From NCBI GenBank assembly GCA_947629795.1, contig CANRFC010000003.1, positions 62,001-126,000 on the forward strand: DNA of 64,000 bases, in the 5' to 3' direction. A program made the translations under genes and the position numbers. The notes below the pieces were generated by a model. The model had not been told where the DNA came from and ran no database searches. It saw only the letters and a list, made by a program, of their open reading frames with translations. Shown here in pieces: positions 24,973 through 32,207 of the stretch (within the stretch, counting starts at the first letter, position 1; each line of letters starts with the position of its first letter). Source of the DNA: an uncultured Oscillospiraceae bacterium. GTDB taxonomy: Bacteria; Bacillota; Clostridia; Oscillospirales; Oscillospiraceae.

Positions 24973-26418
24973 TCAGGCGATGGTCAGAGTAAAGGTGAAG
25001 GTGGTCAGGCCCTCCTCGCTCTTCACCGTGATGTCCTCCTTGTGGTTGTTGATGATGGTCTTGACGATATAGAGCCCCAGGCCCACCCCGTCCCGGTCCA
25101 TGCCCCGGGAGCGGTCGGTCTTGTGGAAGCGGTCGAAGACCTTGCCCAGCTCCTCGGGGGGGATGGTCTCCCCGTGGTCGGAGACCGAGATATAGGCCTT
25201 CTCCCCCTTCACCTGGACCTGGAGGCCCAGGGCGGTGCCGGGGGTGGAGAATTTGATGGCGTTGTCCAGCAGGTTGTAGCACACCTGGGTGATGGCGTCG
25301 GGGTCCCCCCACACCATCACGGGGGTGTCGGGCAGGTCGGTCTCCACGTCCAGGCCCCGCTGGTTGATCTTCCCCTCCAGGCTCACCAGGGTGCGCAGGA
25401 GCACCTCGCTGACGTCAAAGCGCTCCTGGGCGGTGACGTGCTCGCTGGACTGGAGCTTGCTCAGGTCCAGCATCCGCCGGACCAGGCGGGAGAGCCTTCT
25501 CGTCTCCGAGGAGATGGTCTTCAGGGCGTCCTCCTCCTTGTCGGGGGGGATGGTGCCGTCCAGGATGCCGTCGGCAAAGCCGGCGATGGTGGTCATGGGG
25601 GTCTTGAGCTCGTGGGAGACGTTGGCGATGAACTCGCTGCGCTGCTGCTCGCTCTCGGCCAGGGACTCGGCCATGGCGTTGAAGGCCTCGGCCAGCTCCC
25701 CCACCTCGTCCTTCCGGTTCTCGCAGCCGGTGACCCGCACGTCGAACTCCCCCTTGCCGAACTGGCCGGCGGCCTTGGCCATGTCCTTCAGGGGCTTGGT
25801 CTGACGGTGGGAGGTGTAGGAGCTGATGAAGGCGGCCAGGAGGAAGACCACCGCGGCGGTGAGGACGAAGATGGAGGCAAAGTCCTTCCAGATCCGGGTG
25901 AGGGTGGCGGTCTCGCTGGCCACCAGCACCACGCCCCGGCGGTAGGTCTGCCCGGTGATGAACACCTTTTGCAGGATGGGCACGGCGGTGACATAGTACT
26001 TGTCGGAGAGGAGCCCTCCCAGGCTGCTCAGCCCGGCATAGTTTCCGTTCTGGCTCACCGACTGGAGCAGGTCCTGAGGCAGGGTGCCCCGGAGCAGGTC
26101 GGCCCCTCCCGCCCCCGAGCTGGTGGCGGCATAGACGATCTCCCCGTCGTTCTCCGAGAGGATGACGGTGCAGCCCGAGATACTGGACAGGGAGCTGATA
26201 TAGGCCTGATACCCCGGCTCCAGGATGGAGGAACCCGAGTTAGAGAGGTAGCTGGAGGTGAAGGAGGCAATGTAGTTGGCGTTGCGCTCCATGGCCTCCT
26301 TTTTGTCCTGGATGGTGTACTGGTAGCTCAGGCCCGCGAAGGCCGAGCCCAGCACCACAAAGGCCAGCAGGAGGAGGCCGGCGGTGAGGGCGAACTGCCG
26401 GCGGTAGAGGGTCTTCAC
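24973..26418 (-). CDS. Sensor histidine kinase
   Basis: 481 residues: membrane helix 10-32, extracytoplasmic sensor region 33-178, second helix 180-200, HAMP 203-255, HisKA with His near 269 (SHELKTPMTTIAG), then HATPase_c with N box, DHGE and GVGLGLYIV. Start is GTG at 26418, overlapping the regulator stop (GTGA), so the pair is translated as a unit. Signal unknown. Confidence 0.92.
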   Translation of the reverse strand: MKTLYRRQFALTAGLLLLAFVVLGSAFAGLSYQYTIQDKKEAMERNANYIASFTSSYLSNSGSSILEPGYQAYISSLSSISGCTVILSENDGEIVYAATSSGAGGADLLRGTLPQDLLQSVSQNGNYAGLSSLGGLLSDKYYVTAVPILQKVFITGQTYRRGVVLVASETATLTRIWKDFASIFVLTAAVVFLLAAFISSYTSHRQTKPLKDMAKAAGQFGKGEFDVRVTGCENRKDEVGELAEAFNAMAESLAESEQQRSEFIANVSHELKTPMTTIAGFADGILDGTIPPDKEEDALKTISSETRRLSRLVRRMLDLSKLQSSEHVTAQERFDVSEVLLRTLVSLEGKINQRGLDVETDLPDTPVMVWGDPDAITQVCYNLLDNAIKFSTPGTALGLQVQVKGEKAYISVSDHGETIPPEELGKVFDRFHKTDRSRGMDRDGVGLGLYIVKTIINNHKEDITVKSEEGLTTFTFTLTIA

Positions 26419-27110
26419 GCCGCCGTCACCTCGAACTTATACCCCACGCCCCACACGGTCTTGAGGCTCCACTTGTCGCTGACCCCCTCCAGCTTCTCCC
26501 GCAGGCGCTTGATGTGCACGTCCACGGTGCGGGAGTCGCCGAAGTAGTCAAAGCCCCAGACCTCGTCCAGGAGCTGGTTGCGGGTAAAGACCCGGTTGGG
26601 GGCCGAGGCCAGGTGGTAGAGGAGCTCCAGCTCCTTGGGCGGGGTGTCCACCCGCTTGCCGTCCACCACCAGCTCGTAAGCGTCCAGGTCGATGGTGAGC
26701 TTGTCGAAGCTCAGGCGCTTCTTGCCCCCGTCGCCGCCGCTCTCCCCACCGGTGCGGCGGAGCACGGCGTGGATGCGGGCCAGGACCTCCTTGGTCTCGA
26801 AGGGCTTGACGATGTAGTCGTCGGCCCCCTCCTCCAGGCCGGTGACCCGGTCGGTGGTCTCCCCCTTGGCGGTGAGCATGATCACCGGGGTCTTGGCCTC
26901 GGCGCGGATCTTCTTGAGGACGCTCCAGCCGTCCATGACGGGGAGCATGATGTCCAGCAGCACCAGGTCGGGGGCGAAGGAGCGGAAGAGCTCCACCGCC
27001 TTGCCGCCGTCCGGGGCGATCTGGGTCTCATAGCCCTCTTTTTCCAGGTAGAGGTGGAGCAGCTCGGCGATGTTGCCGTCGTCCTCCACGATGAGTATCT
27101 TCTGTGCCAC
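26415..27110 (-). CDS. OmpR/PhoB-family response regulator
   Basis: 231 residues: receiver domain with acidic pocket EDD (9-11), phosphoacceptor Asp53 (LLDIMLP) and Lys near 102, then a winged-helix DNA-binding domain ending in TVWGVGYKFE. It partners the downstream kinase. Start is GTG with AAGGGGG nine bases upstream. Confidence 0.93.
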   Translation of the reverse strand: MAQKILIVEDDGNIAELLHLYLEKEGYETQIAPDGGKAVELFRSFAPDLVLLDIMLPVMDGWSVLKKIRAEAKTPVIMLTAKGETTDRVTGLEEGADDYIVKPFETKEVLARIHAVLRRTGGESGGDGGKKRLSFDKLTIDLDAYELVVDGKRVDTPPKELELLYHLASAPNRVFTRNQLLDEVWGFDYFGDSRTVDVHIKRLREKLEGVSDKWSLKTVWGVGYKFEVTAA

Positions 27111-27134
27111 AGGTGATTCCCCCTTTTTGGACTA

Positions 27135-27165
27135 ACTATATCACACTCGAAGGGTTTTCGGTGAA
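27135..27165 (-). promoter_or_regulatory. Promoter of the two-component operon
   Basis: Extended -10 TGATATAGT on the minus strand; -35 candidate TTCACC lies 19 bp upstream and is weak. Confidence 0.45.
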
Positions 27166-27178
27166 TGAATTGTGAATT

Positions 27179-28348
27179 TTAAAGGGCGTAGGCGTGGTCG
27201 ACCTGGATGACCGTGATGTACCGGCTGTCCCGCTCTCTGGCCAGGGCGGCCATCCTGGAGCGGACCTCCTCGTCGGACAGGGGACAGTCCCGGGGCACCA
27301 CCAGGTCGAAGATCAGGTTGCAGTGGGTGCTCCCCTCGGTCATGCGGAAGTCGTGGAGGGTGATGGCCGGGTGGATGCTCCGGGCCAGCTCCAGCATCTC
27401 GGCCTTCCGGGCGTTGACCCTGGCGTCGTCGGTGGCGATGGGGTCCATGTGGATGGTGGCCAGGAGGTGGTACTTCTCCCCCAGCTCCCGCTCGATGTTG
27501 TCGATGACGTCGTGGGTCTCGGCCATGTCGGCGTCCATGGAGACCTCGGCGTGGAGGGAGGCCATCACCCGGCTGGGGCCGTAGTCATGGACCATCAGGT
27601 CGTGGACCCCCACCACCTCGGGGTGGGCCAGGACGGTGTCCTGGATGCCCCGGACCAGGGCGGGGTCGGGGGCCTTTCCCAGCAGTGGGTCCACCGTGTC
27701 CTTCACCGACTCCCAGCCCGCCTTGAGCACGAACAGGGCCACCAGGGCTCCCACCCAGCCGTCGATGGCGATGTGGGCGAAGTGTCCCGCCAGAAGGCCC
27801 AGGAGCACCGCGCCGGTGGCCACGCAGTCGGAGAGGGAGTCGGCGGCGGTGGCCGCCATGGCCGAGGAGTCGATGCGCCGGCTGAGGTCCCGGTTGAAGA
27901 GGTACATCCACAGCTTCACCAGGATGGAGGCCCCCAGGATGCCCACCGAGAGCCAGGAGAAGTCCACCAGCTCGGGGTGGAGGATCTTGCCCCCGGCGGA
28001 CTGGAGGAGCTCCACCCCCACCAGCATAATGACCACGCTCACCGCCAGGCCGGCCAGATACTCCATGCGGCCGTGGCCGTAGGGGTGGTCGTCGTCGGCC
28101 TGCCGGGCGGCCAGCTTGAACCCCGCCAGGGTCACCAGAGAGGAGGCGGCGTCGGAGAGGTTGTTGAAGGCGTCGGCGGTGACGGACACCGCCCCGGTGA
28201 GGAGCCCGGCGGCGAACTTCCCCGCCGAGAGCAGGATGTTGAGCAGGATGCCCGTGCAGCCGGAAAAGACCCCGTAGCGCTCCCGCACGGCGGGGTCGGC
28301 GGTGTTTTGGTAGTCCTTGACGAACCGGCGAAGCAGAATTTCAAACAA
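27179..28348 (-). CDS. Cation diffusion facilitator (CDF) metal exporter
   Basis: 389 residues with about six membrane helices in the first 215 residues. Metal-site motifs are DAFNNLSD in helix 2 and ADSLSD in helix 5, HPYGHGR between them, then a long cytoplasmic tail with a CDF dimerisation domain. Zn, Fe, Mn or Co export cannot be distinguished. Start is TTG at 28348 with GGAGGGA seven bases upstream. It follows the AAA+ gene after 64 bp, probably in one transcript. Confidence 0.9.
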   Translation of the reverse strand: MFEILLRRFVKDYQNTADPAVRERYGVFSGCTGILLNILLSAGKFAAGLLTGAVSVTADAFNNLSDAASSLVTLAGFKLAARQADDDHPYGHGRMEYLAGLAVSVVIMLVGVELLQSAGGKILHPELVDFSWLSVGILGASILVKLWMYLFNRDLSRRIDSSAMAATAADSLSDCVATGAVLLGLLAGHFAHIAIDGWVGALVALFVLKAGWESVKDTVDPLLGKAPDPALVRGIQDTVLAHPEVVGVHDLMVHDYGPSRVMASLHAEVSMDADMAETHDVIDNIERELGEKYHLLATIHMDPIATDDARVNARKAEMLELARSIHPAITLHDFRMTEGSTHCNLIFDLVVPRDCPLSDEEVRSRMAALARERDSRYITVIQVDHAYAL

Positions 28349-28412
28349 TGCGATCCCTCCAAAAATCAGGGCCCTTGGGAGCCCGCCGCCCCGCCCCGAC
28401 AGGGGGAGGCGG

Positions 28413-29846
28413 TCACCCTTCGGCCGGCGGGTCTTCCTCGTCTCCGGCGGCCTGTTTCAGGTCGGCCTCGGTCAGGGCCATGAGGCCGTCCTTGTCCACG
28501 CTCTCCAGGGCGGCCACCCGGTCGGCCTGGCAGGCCACGCTGCGCTCGAAGAAGTTGCGCACGTCCCGGGCGTTGCCGAAGTTCTCGTCCCGGTCCTCGT
28601 ACATCTCCGAAAGAAAATCCTTGGCGTAGGTCCCGGCGGCCTCGTCCAGGGTGTAGCCGTTCTTTTTGCACATGGACCGGAAGATGGCGAGCATCTGCTC
28701 CCCATCGTAGTCGTCGAAGTAGAAGTACTTGTTGAAGCGGCTCTCCAGGCCGGGGTTGGAGTGGATGAAGTCGGCCATGAGGTCGGTATACCCCGCCACG
28801 ATGACGATGAGGTCGTCCCGGTGGTCCTCCATGTTCTTCAGGATGACCTCCACCGCCTCCTGGCCGAAGTCGTTCTGGCCGGTGTGGCTGGTGAGGGCGT
28901 AGGCCTCGTCGATGAAGAGGACCCCGCCGATGGCCTTGTTGATGACCTCCTGGGTCTTCAGGGCGGTCTGCCCCACGAAGCCGGCCACCAGGCCGGAGCG
29001 GTCCACCTCCACCAGCTGGCCCTTGGAGAGGACCCCGATGGCGTGGTAGAGCTTGGAGAGGAGCCGGGCCACGGTGGTCTTGCCGGTGCCGGGGTTGCCC
29101 ATGAACACCAGGTGGAGGCTGAGGGGCGGCACGGGCAGGCCCTCCTTCTCCCGGAGCTTGCGGACCTTCACCAGGTTGATGAGGCTCTTCACGTCCTTCT
29201 TCACCTTGTCCAGGCCCACCAGCTCGTCCAGCTCGGCCAGAAGCTCCTCCAGGGACTTCTCGGGCTCGGGGGGCTTTTCCTCCTGAACGCTCTGGGTCTG
29301 GTCGGCCTGGGCGGCGGCGGGCTTGACGGTGACGAAGTCCTTGGCGTTGAGGGGGGCCTTGCCGCCGACGATGGCGTCCCTGTCGCACTGGGCGTTGAGG
29401 GCGTCGGCGCAGCGGTTGACGAAGGCGGCCTCGGCGTCGCTGACCACCCCGTCCACCGAGGCGAAGAGGAGCCCCATGAGGGTGAGAACGTCCACGAACC
29501 GGCGGGAGAAGGAAGTGCCCGCCACCTTGTCATAGGAGCGCATGCGCAGAAAGCTCTCCGGGGGCCGGAAGCCGGGGTAGTTCCCCACGGCGGTGCCCAG
29601 CTCCCAGTAGAGGATGGAGGGGGCGGGGGCGCCCCGGTGGTAGACGGCGTTGTAGTACTCCACGTAGCCGGGGGTCAGGCTCCCCCCGTCGGCGTTCCAA
29701 ACCCCCAGGGCCAGGGAGCGGAAGAAGTCGTCGGCCTCGCCGCTCAGGCGCACCCGGAGGGTGGCGTCGGGCAGGGACTTGACAAAGGCGGACAGGGCCT
29801 CCTCGTACTGCCGATGGACCTCGGCGGGAGACAAGGGCGTTTTCAT
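28413..29846 (-). CDS. AAA+ ATPase of CbbX/SpoVK type with N-terminal TerB-like region
   Basis: 477 residues. The C-terminal 270 residues are a CbxX/CfxQ-type AAA+ module: Walker A GNPGTGKT, Walker B VLFIDEAYAL, sensor 1 VAGYTDLM and an arginine finger region LESRFNKYFYF. The N-terminal part (about 85-150, TLMGLLFASVDGVVSDAEAAFVNRCADAL) resembles a TerB/tellurite-resistance helical domain. Relatives remodel protein complexes (Rubisco activase CbbX, SpoVK in sporulation); the target here is unknown. ATG at 29846 has GAGGTGAG upstream; a GTG three codons earlier has none. Confidence 0.85.
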   Translation of the reverse strand: MKTPLSPAEVHRQYEEALSAFVKSLPDATLRVRLSGEADDFFRSLALGVWNADGGSLTPGYVEYYNAVYHRGAPAPSILYWELGTAVGNYPGFRPPESFLRMRSYDKVAGTSFSRRFVDVLTLMGLLFASVDGVVSDAEAAFVNRCADALNAQCDRDAIVGGKAPLNAKDFVTVKPAAAQADQTQSVQEEKPPEPEKSLEELLAELDELVGLDKVKKDVKSLINLVKVRKLREKEGLPVPPLSLHLVFMGNPGTGKTTVARLLSKLYHAIGVLSKGQLVEVDRSGLVAGFVGQTALKTQEVINKAIGGVLFIDEAYALTSHTGQNDFGQEAVEVILKNMEDHRDDLIVIVAGYTDLMADFIHSNPGLESRFNKYFYFDDYDGEQMLAIFRSMCKKNGYTLDEAAGTYAKDFLSEMYEDRDENFGNARDVRNFFERSVACQADRVAALESVDKDGLMALTEADLKQAAGDEEDPPAEG

Positions 29847-29875
29847 TGGGCTCACCTCGAATGTAGGTTGCCCCC

Positions 29876-29904
29876 ATTATAGACTGTTTGGGGGCGTTTG
29901 GCAA
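29876..29904 (-). promoter_or_regulatory. Promoter of the AAA+/CDF operon
   Basis: TTGCCA, 17 bp, TATAAT on the minus strand. Confidence 0.75.
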
Positions 29905-29934
29905 TAAAAAAGGACCGGGTCTCTCCCGGTCCTT
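29904..29934 (-). terminator. Terminator of the small zinc-ribbon gene
   Basis: 10-bp stem AAGGACCGGG/CCCGGTCCTT, 5-base loop, then TTTTTATT on the minus strand; it abuts the promoter of the AAA+ gene. Confidence 0.85.
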
Positions 29935-29944
29935 GAAATCAAAT

Positions 29945-30388
29945 CTACTCTTTCTCCACACTTCGGAGATACTTCTCAACTCCATCTGCCGCAATGAAAA
30001 AGTCATAGAGATACCTGCGGATATCATCACAAGCTTCCGAATGGCAAAGAGAGTCAAGTAAAAATCTACAGAAACAGTTTGTATTGTGATACTGAAGTAA
30101 AGCTGTCCGTAGTTTTTCTTCGCGCTCCTCCAATTTCTCGCCATTCATCTTTTTCTGTTCCAATCTATACAAAAAGTCGCGATAAGAAAAGAGCATCGTC
30201 TCAATTTCTTTCCTTCGCTCCTCATATTTCTGCGCCACGCTTTTTCTGTCTTCAGTATGGAGCATCAAAATCCGCCTACACTCTGGGCAAACGCAAATGC
30301 CTTCTCTATATTTAATCTCGGATTTGCAGCATGGGCAATTCACTTGCTCATCGCTTTTTGGACTCCTATCGAAAATCATCTTCATCAT
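29945..30388 (-). CDS. Small zinc-ribbon protein of unknown function
   Basis: 147 residues encoded by strikingly AT-rich DNA compared with its neighbours. Residues 18-41 carry two CxxC knuckles (CPCC and CPEC) forming a zinc ribbon, followed by a charged helical region (KYEERRKEIETML, EKLEEREEKL) and a Cys-rich third segment. No membrane helix. The start could be either of two adjacent ATG codons and the ribosome binding site is weak. Not recognised; probably acquired together with the next gene. Confidence 0.65.
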   Translation of the reverse strand: MMKMIFDRSPKSDEQVNCPCCKSEIKYREGICVCPECRRILMLHTEDRKSVAQKYEERRKEIETMLFSYRDFLYRLEQKKMNGEKLEEREEKLRTALLQYHNTNCFCRFLLDSLCHSEACDDIRRYLYDFFIAADGVEKYLRSVEKE

Positions 30389-30476
30389 TCCATTCTATAA
30401 ATAATCCTGTGCCTTCACACTATATAAAATCCCATCTATAATGTCAACATTTCTCTATTGCTCCCTACCCCTTACC

Positions 30477-31520
30477 TTAGCTTGTAAAAACTGGTTCATT
30501 TATTTTTAGCTTCCCTTCTTCTACAACCAGTTGTGGGAAAACACAGGTCCATCCTCCAACTCCGTATTTTCTGTTGTAGCCATGCAGTGTAAGCTCGCTA
30601 TCTCTTCGGATTTCTAGAACTCCAGAATAGGATGAATTGAGGAACACTTTGTTTGGGTCATAGCTTTTCAATCCGTAAAGCAAAAGAAATCCACCATCAG
30701 GTGTTGTGACCGGGGTACGATCTACGGGAGACATCACTCTTCCATCATCGATGATTCCACACCTCAAAGCCAAGTCCTTTAAGTGCTTATTCCTTGTAAA
30801 GTAGTCCCGCAGTATCTCATTATTATCTAAGTTCATCGCTTGGCCTGTCCTCTTGTAATAGTCCTGAGCCATAGTGAAAACAATCAAGCTATAAAGCGTA
30901 ATATAGTCAAATATCCATCTATATTCTTCATATTCCTTGGTCTCGGTGCTTTGGCTGTTTGAAAAATCAACATATGTCATAAATTGCGGTACGTGAGATA
31001 TGAGCTTTTTGATTTGGTCACACGCACGGGAGTATTCATCAACAGGTGGAAGATGCTTAATGTCATATACATACTCCCCCCAATTGAACCATCCAATTTT
31101 CTTCAAAAACGCTGAAACATCTTTTGCCAGTGCAATGAATTCCGTTTCGCTAATGTGTGAAAGCCTATTGACTGCGGTTTTTTTGCTTTCCTCATCCTTT
31201 CTCACCGCACGGCCAAGCACACTCTCTTCCAGGTTTTTATACTGTGCTTTTAATACTTTCCATTCGAGCATAGGAAAGTTTGGATCGATCAGCGCGCGTT
31301 CGATCTTCAACAGTTGTTCCTGTGGCATGCAATAGGTAAGCGTCACCCCGCAATCGGGGCATTTATATACTGTTTGAGACTTTCCGCCCACTCCAGCGGC
31401 TGCTCCACCCATACCAAAAAGGAGACTCCCCAGTAATCCCTTCGAATAACTGTACCCACCGGTTTGTTTATCAACCATGACGCGGGAACTTCCGCATCCT
31501 GCGCAGCGATATAATGTCAT
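30477..31520 (-). CDS. Zinc-ribbon protein of unknown function
   Basis: 347 residues, AT-rich codon use. N-terminal CAGC and CPDC knuckles (residues 6-9 and 47-50) enclose a Gly/Ala-rich hydrophobic hairpin (GLLGSLLFGMGGAAAGVGG), a pattern seen in proteins that contact membranes. The rest is helical and hydrophilic, ending in a possible small beta domain. ATG at 31520 follows AAAGGAGAGG; upstream codons are in the promoter. Divergent from an XRE repressor. I do not recognise a family with a known role. Confidence 0.7.
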   Translation of the reverse strand: MTLYRCAGCGSSRVMVDKQTGGYSYSKGLLGSLLFGMGGAAAGVGGKSQTVYKCPDCGVTLTYCMPQEQLLKIERALIDPNFPMLEWKVLKAQYKNLEESVLGRAVRKDEESKKTAVNRLSHISETEFIALAKDVSAFLKKIGWFNWGEYVYDIKHLPPVDEYSRACDQIKKLISHVPQFMTYVDFSNSQSTETKEYEEYRWIFDYITLYSLIVFTMAQDYYKRTGQAMNLDNNEILRDYFTRNKHLKDLALRCGIIDDGRVMSPVDRTPVTTPDGGFLLLYGLKSYDPNKVFLNSSYSGVLEIRRDSELTLHGYNRKYGVGGWTCVFPQLVVEEGKLKINEPVFTS

Positions 31521-31551
31521 ATTGACCTCTCCTTTTACTATTACTGCTATC

Positions 31552-31580
31552 ACAGTATCACAACCAATATTTGTTGTCAA
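31552..31580 (-). promoter_or_regulatory. Promoter of the zinc-ribbon gene
   Basis: TTGACA (31575-31580), 17 bp, TACTGT with TGA before it (31552-31557). The -35 overlaps that of the divergent promoter. Confidence 0.6.
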
Positions 31581-31601
31581 TAATTTTAACAATAATATAG
31601 A
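31574..31601 (+). promoter_or_regulatory. Promoter of the XRE repressor gene
   Basis: TTGTCA (31574-31579), 16 bp, TATAGA (31596-31601). The TTGTCAA core is shared with the divergent -35, and an imperfect dyad TTGTCAATAATTTTAACAA covers the spacer, a likely binding site for the encoded repressor. Confidence 0.5.
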
Positions 31602-31651
31602 GTTATTCTTCACACGTTTAAGTTGTTACTATAAGGCCGTGAGGTGGTAGC

Positions 31652-31981
31652 ATGGTCAGGAATTTGAAAGCCCTGCGCCTGAGCAAAGGGCTCAGCCAGC
31701 AACAACTTGCCGATGTCATCGGAACTACCCAGCAATCCATCAACAAATATGAGAATCACAGCACCGAGCCAGACATTGATACTCTGATCCGGCTCGCCGA
31801 CTATTTTGAAACCACCGTGGACGAACTGGTGGGCCATGTTGTCACCGACGGCCCTTCCCCTTTGGAAAAAACGATACCGACCCACAAAGAATCCCTCTTT
31901 TTGCAGGACCTGCGCAAACTCACCAGGGATGAGCAGGAAAGTATCCGTCTTATTATCAAGAACTATTTGAAGGACAAATAG
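31652..31981 (+). CDS. XRE-family transcriptional repressor
   Basis: 109 residues: helix-turn-helix at 4-60 (KGLSQQQLADVIGTTQQSINKYE) and a short C-terminal helical region that may dimerise. GGTGG lies before the ATG. Base composition is intermediate between the AT-rich islet and the chromosome. Placed back to back with the zinc-ribbon gene, it probably controls both directions. Confidence 0.82.
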   Translation: MVRNLKALRLSKGLSQQQLADVIGTTQQSINKYENHSTEPDIDTLIRLADYFETTVDELVGHVVTDGPSPLEKTIPTHKESLFLQDLRKLTRDEQESIRLIIKNYLKDK

Positions 31982-31984
31982 CAG

Positions 31985-32019
31985 CCGCCGGGAGGATTTG
32001 CTCCCGGCGGTCCTTATTT
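31985..32019 (+). terminator. Terminator of the XRE gene
   Basis: 10-bp stem CCGCCGGGAG/CTCCCGGCGG, loop GATTTG, then TCCTTATTTC. Confidence 0.8.
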
Positions 32020-32108
32020 CTGTCATCTTCCCTTTCCTCTCATAGAGAAGTCCCCCCTCTGCCCTTCGGAAATTCGGCGAAAATTCCCGGTGAAATTCCC
32101 GGAAAGCC

Positions 32109-32137
32109 TTGACAAGGATTTAACAATGTGGTATACG
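32109..32137 (+). promoter_or_regulatory. Promoter of the pyrophosphatase gene
   Basis: TTGACA, 17 bp, TATACG; an alternative TATACT lies six bases further on. 71 bp to the ATG. Confidence 0.7.
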
Positions 32138-32207
32138 TTATACTGCGGTGGGATTGGGATTTTGATAGGACCCGCCCAAATAAGCCGTGAGAGGGAGAGG
32201 GAATTTT

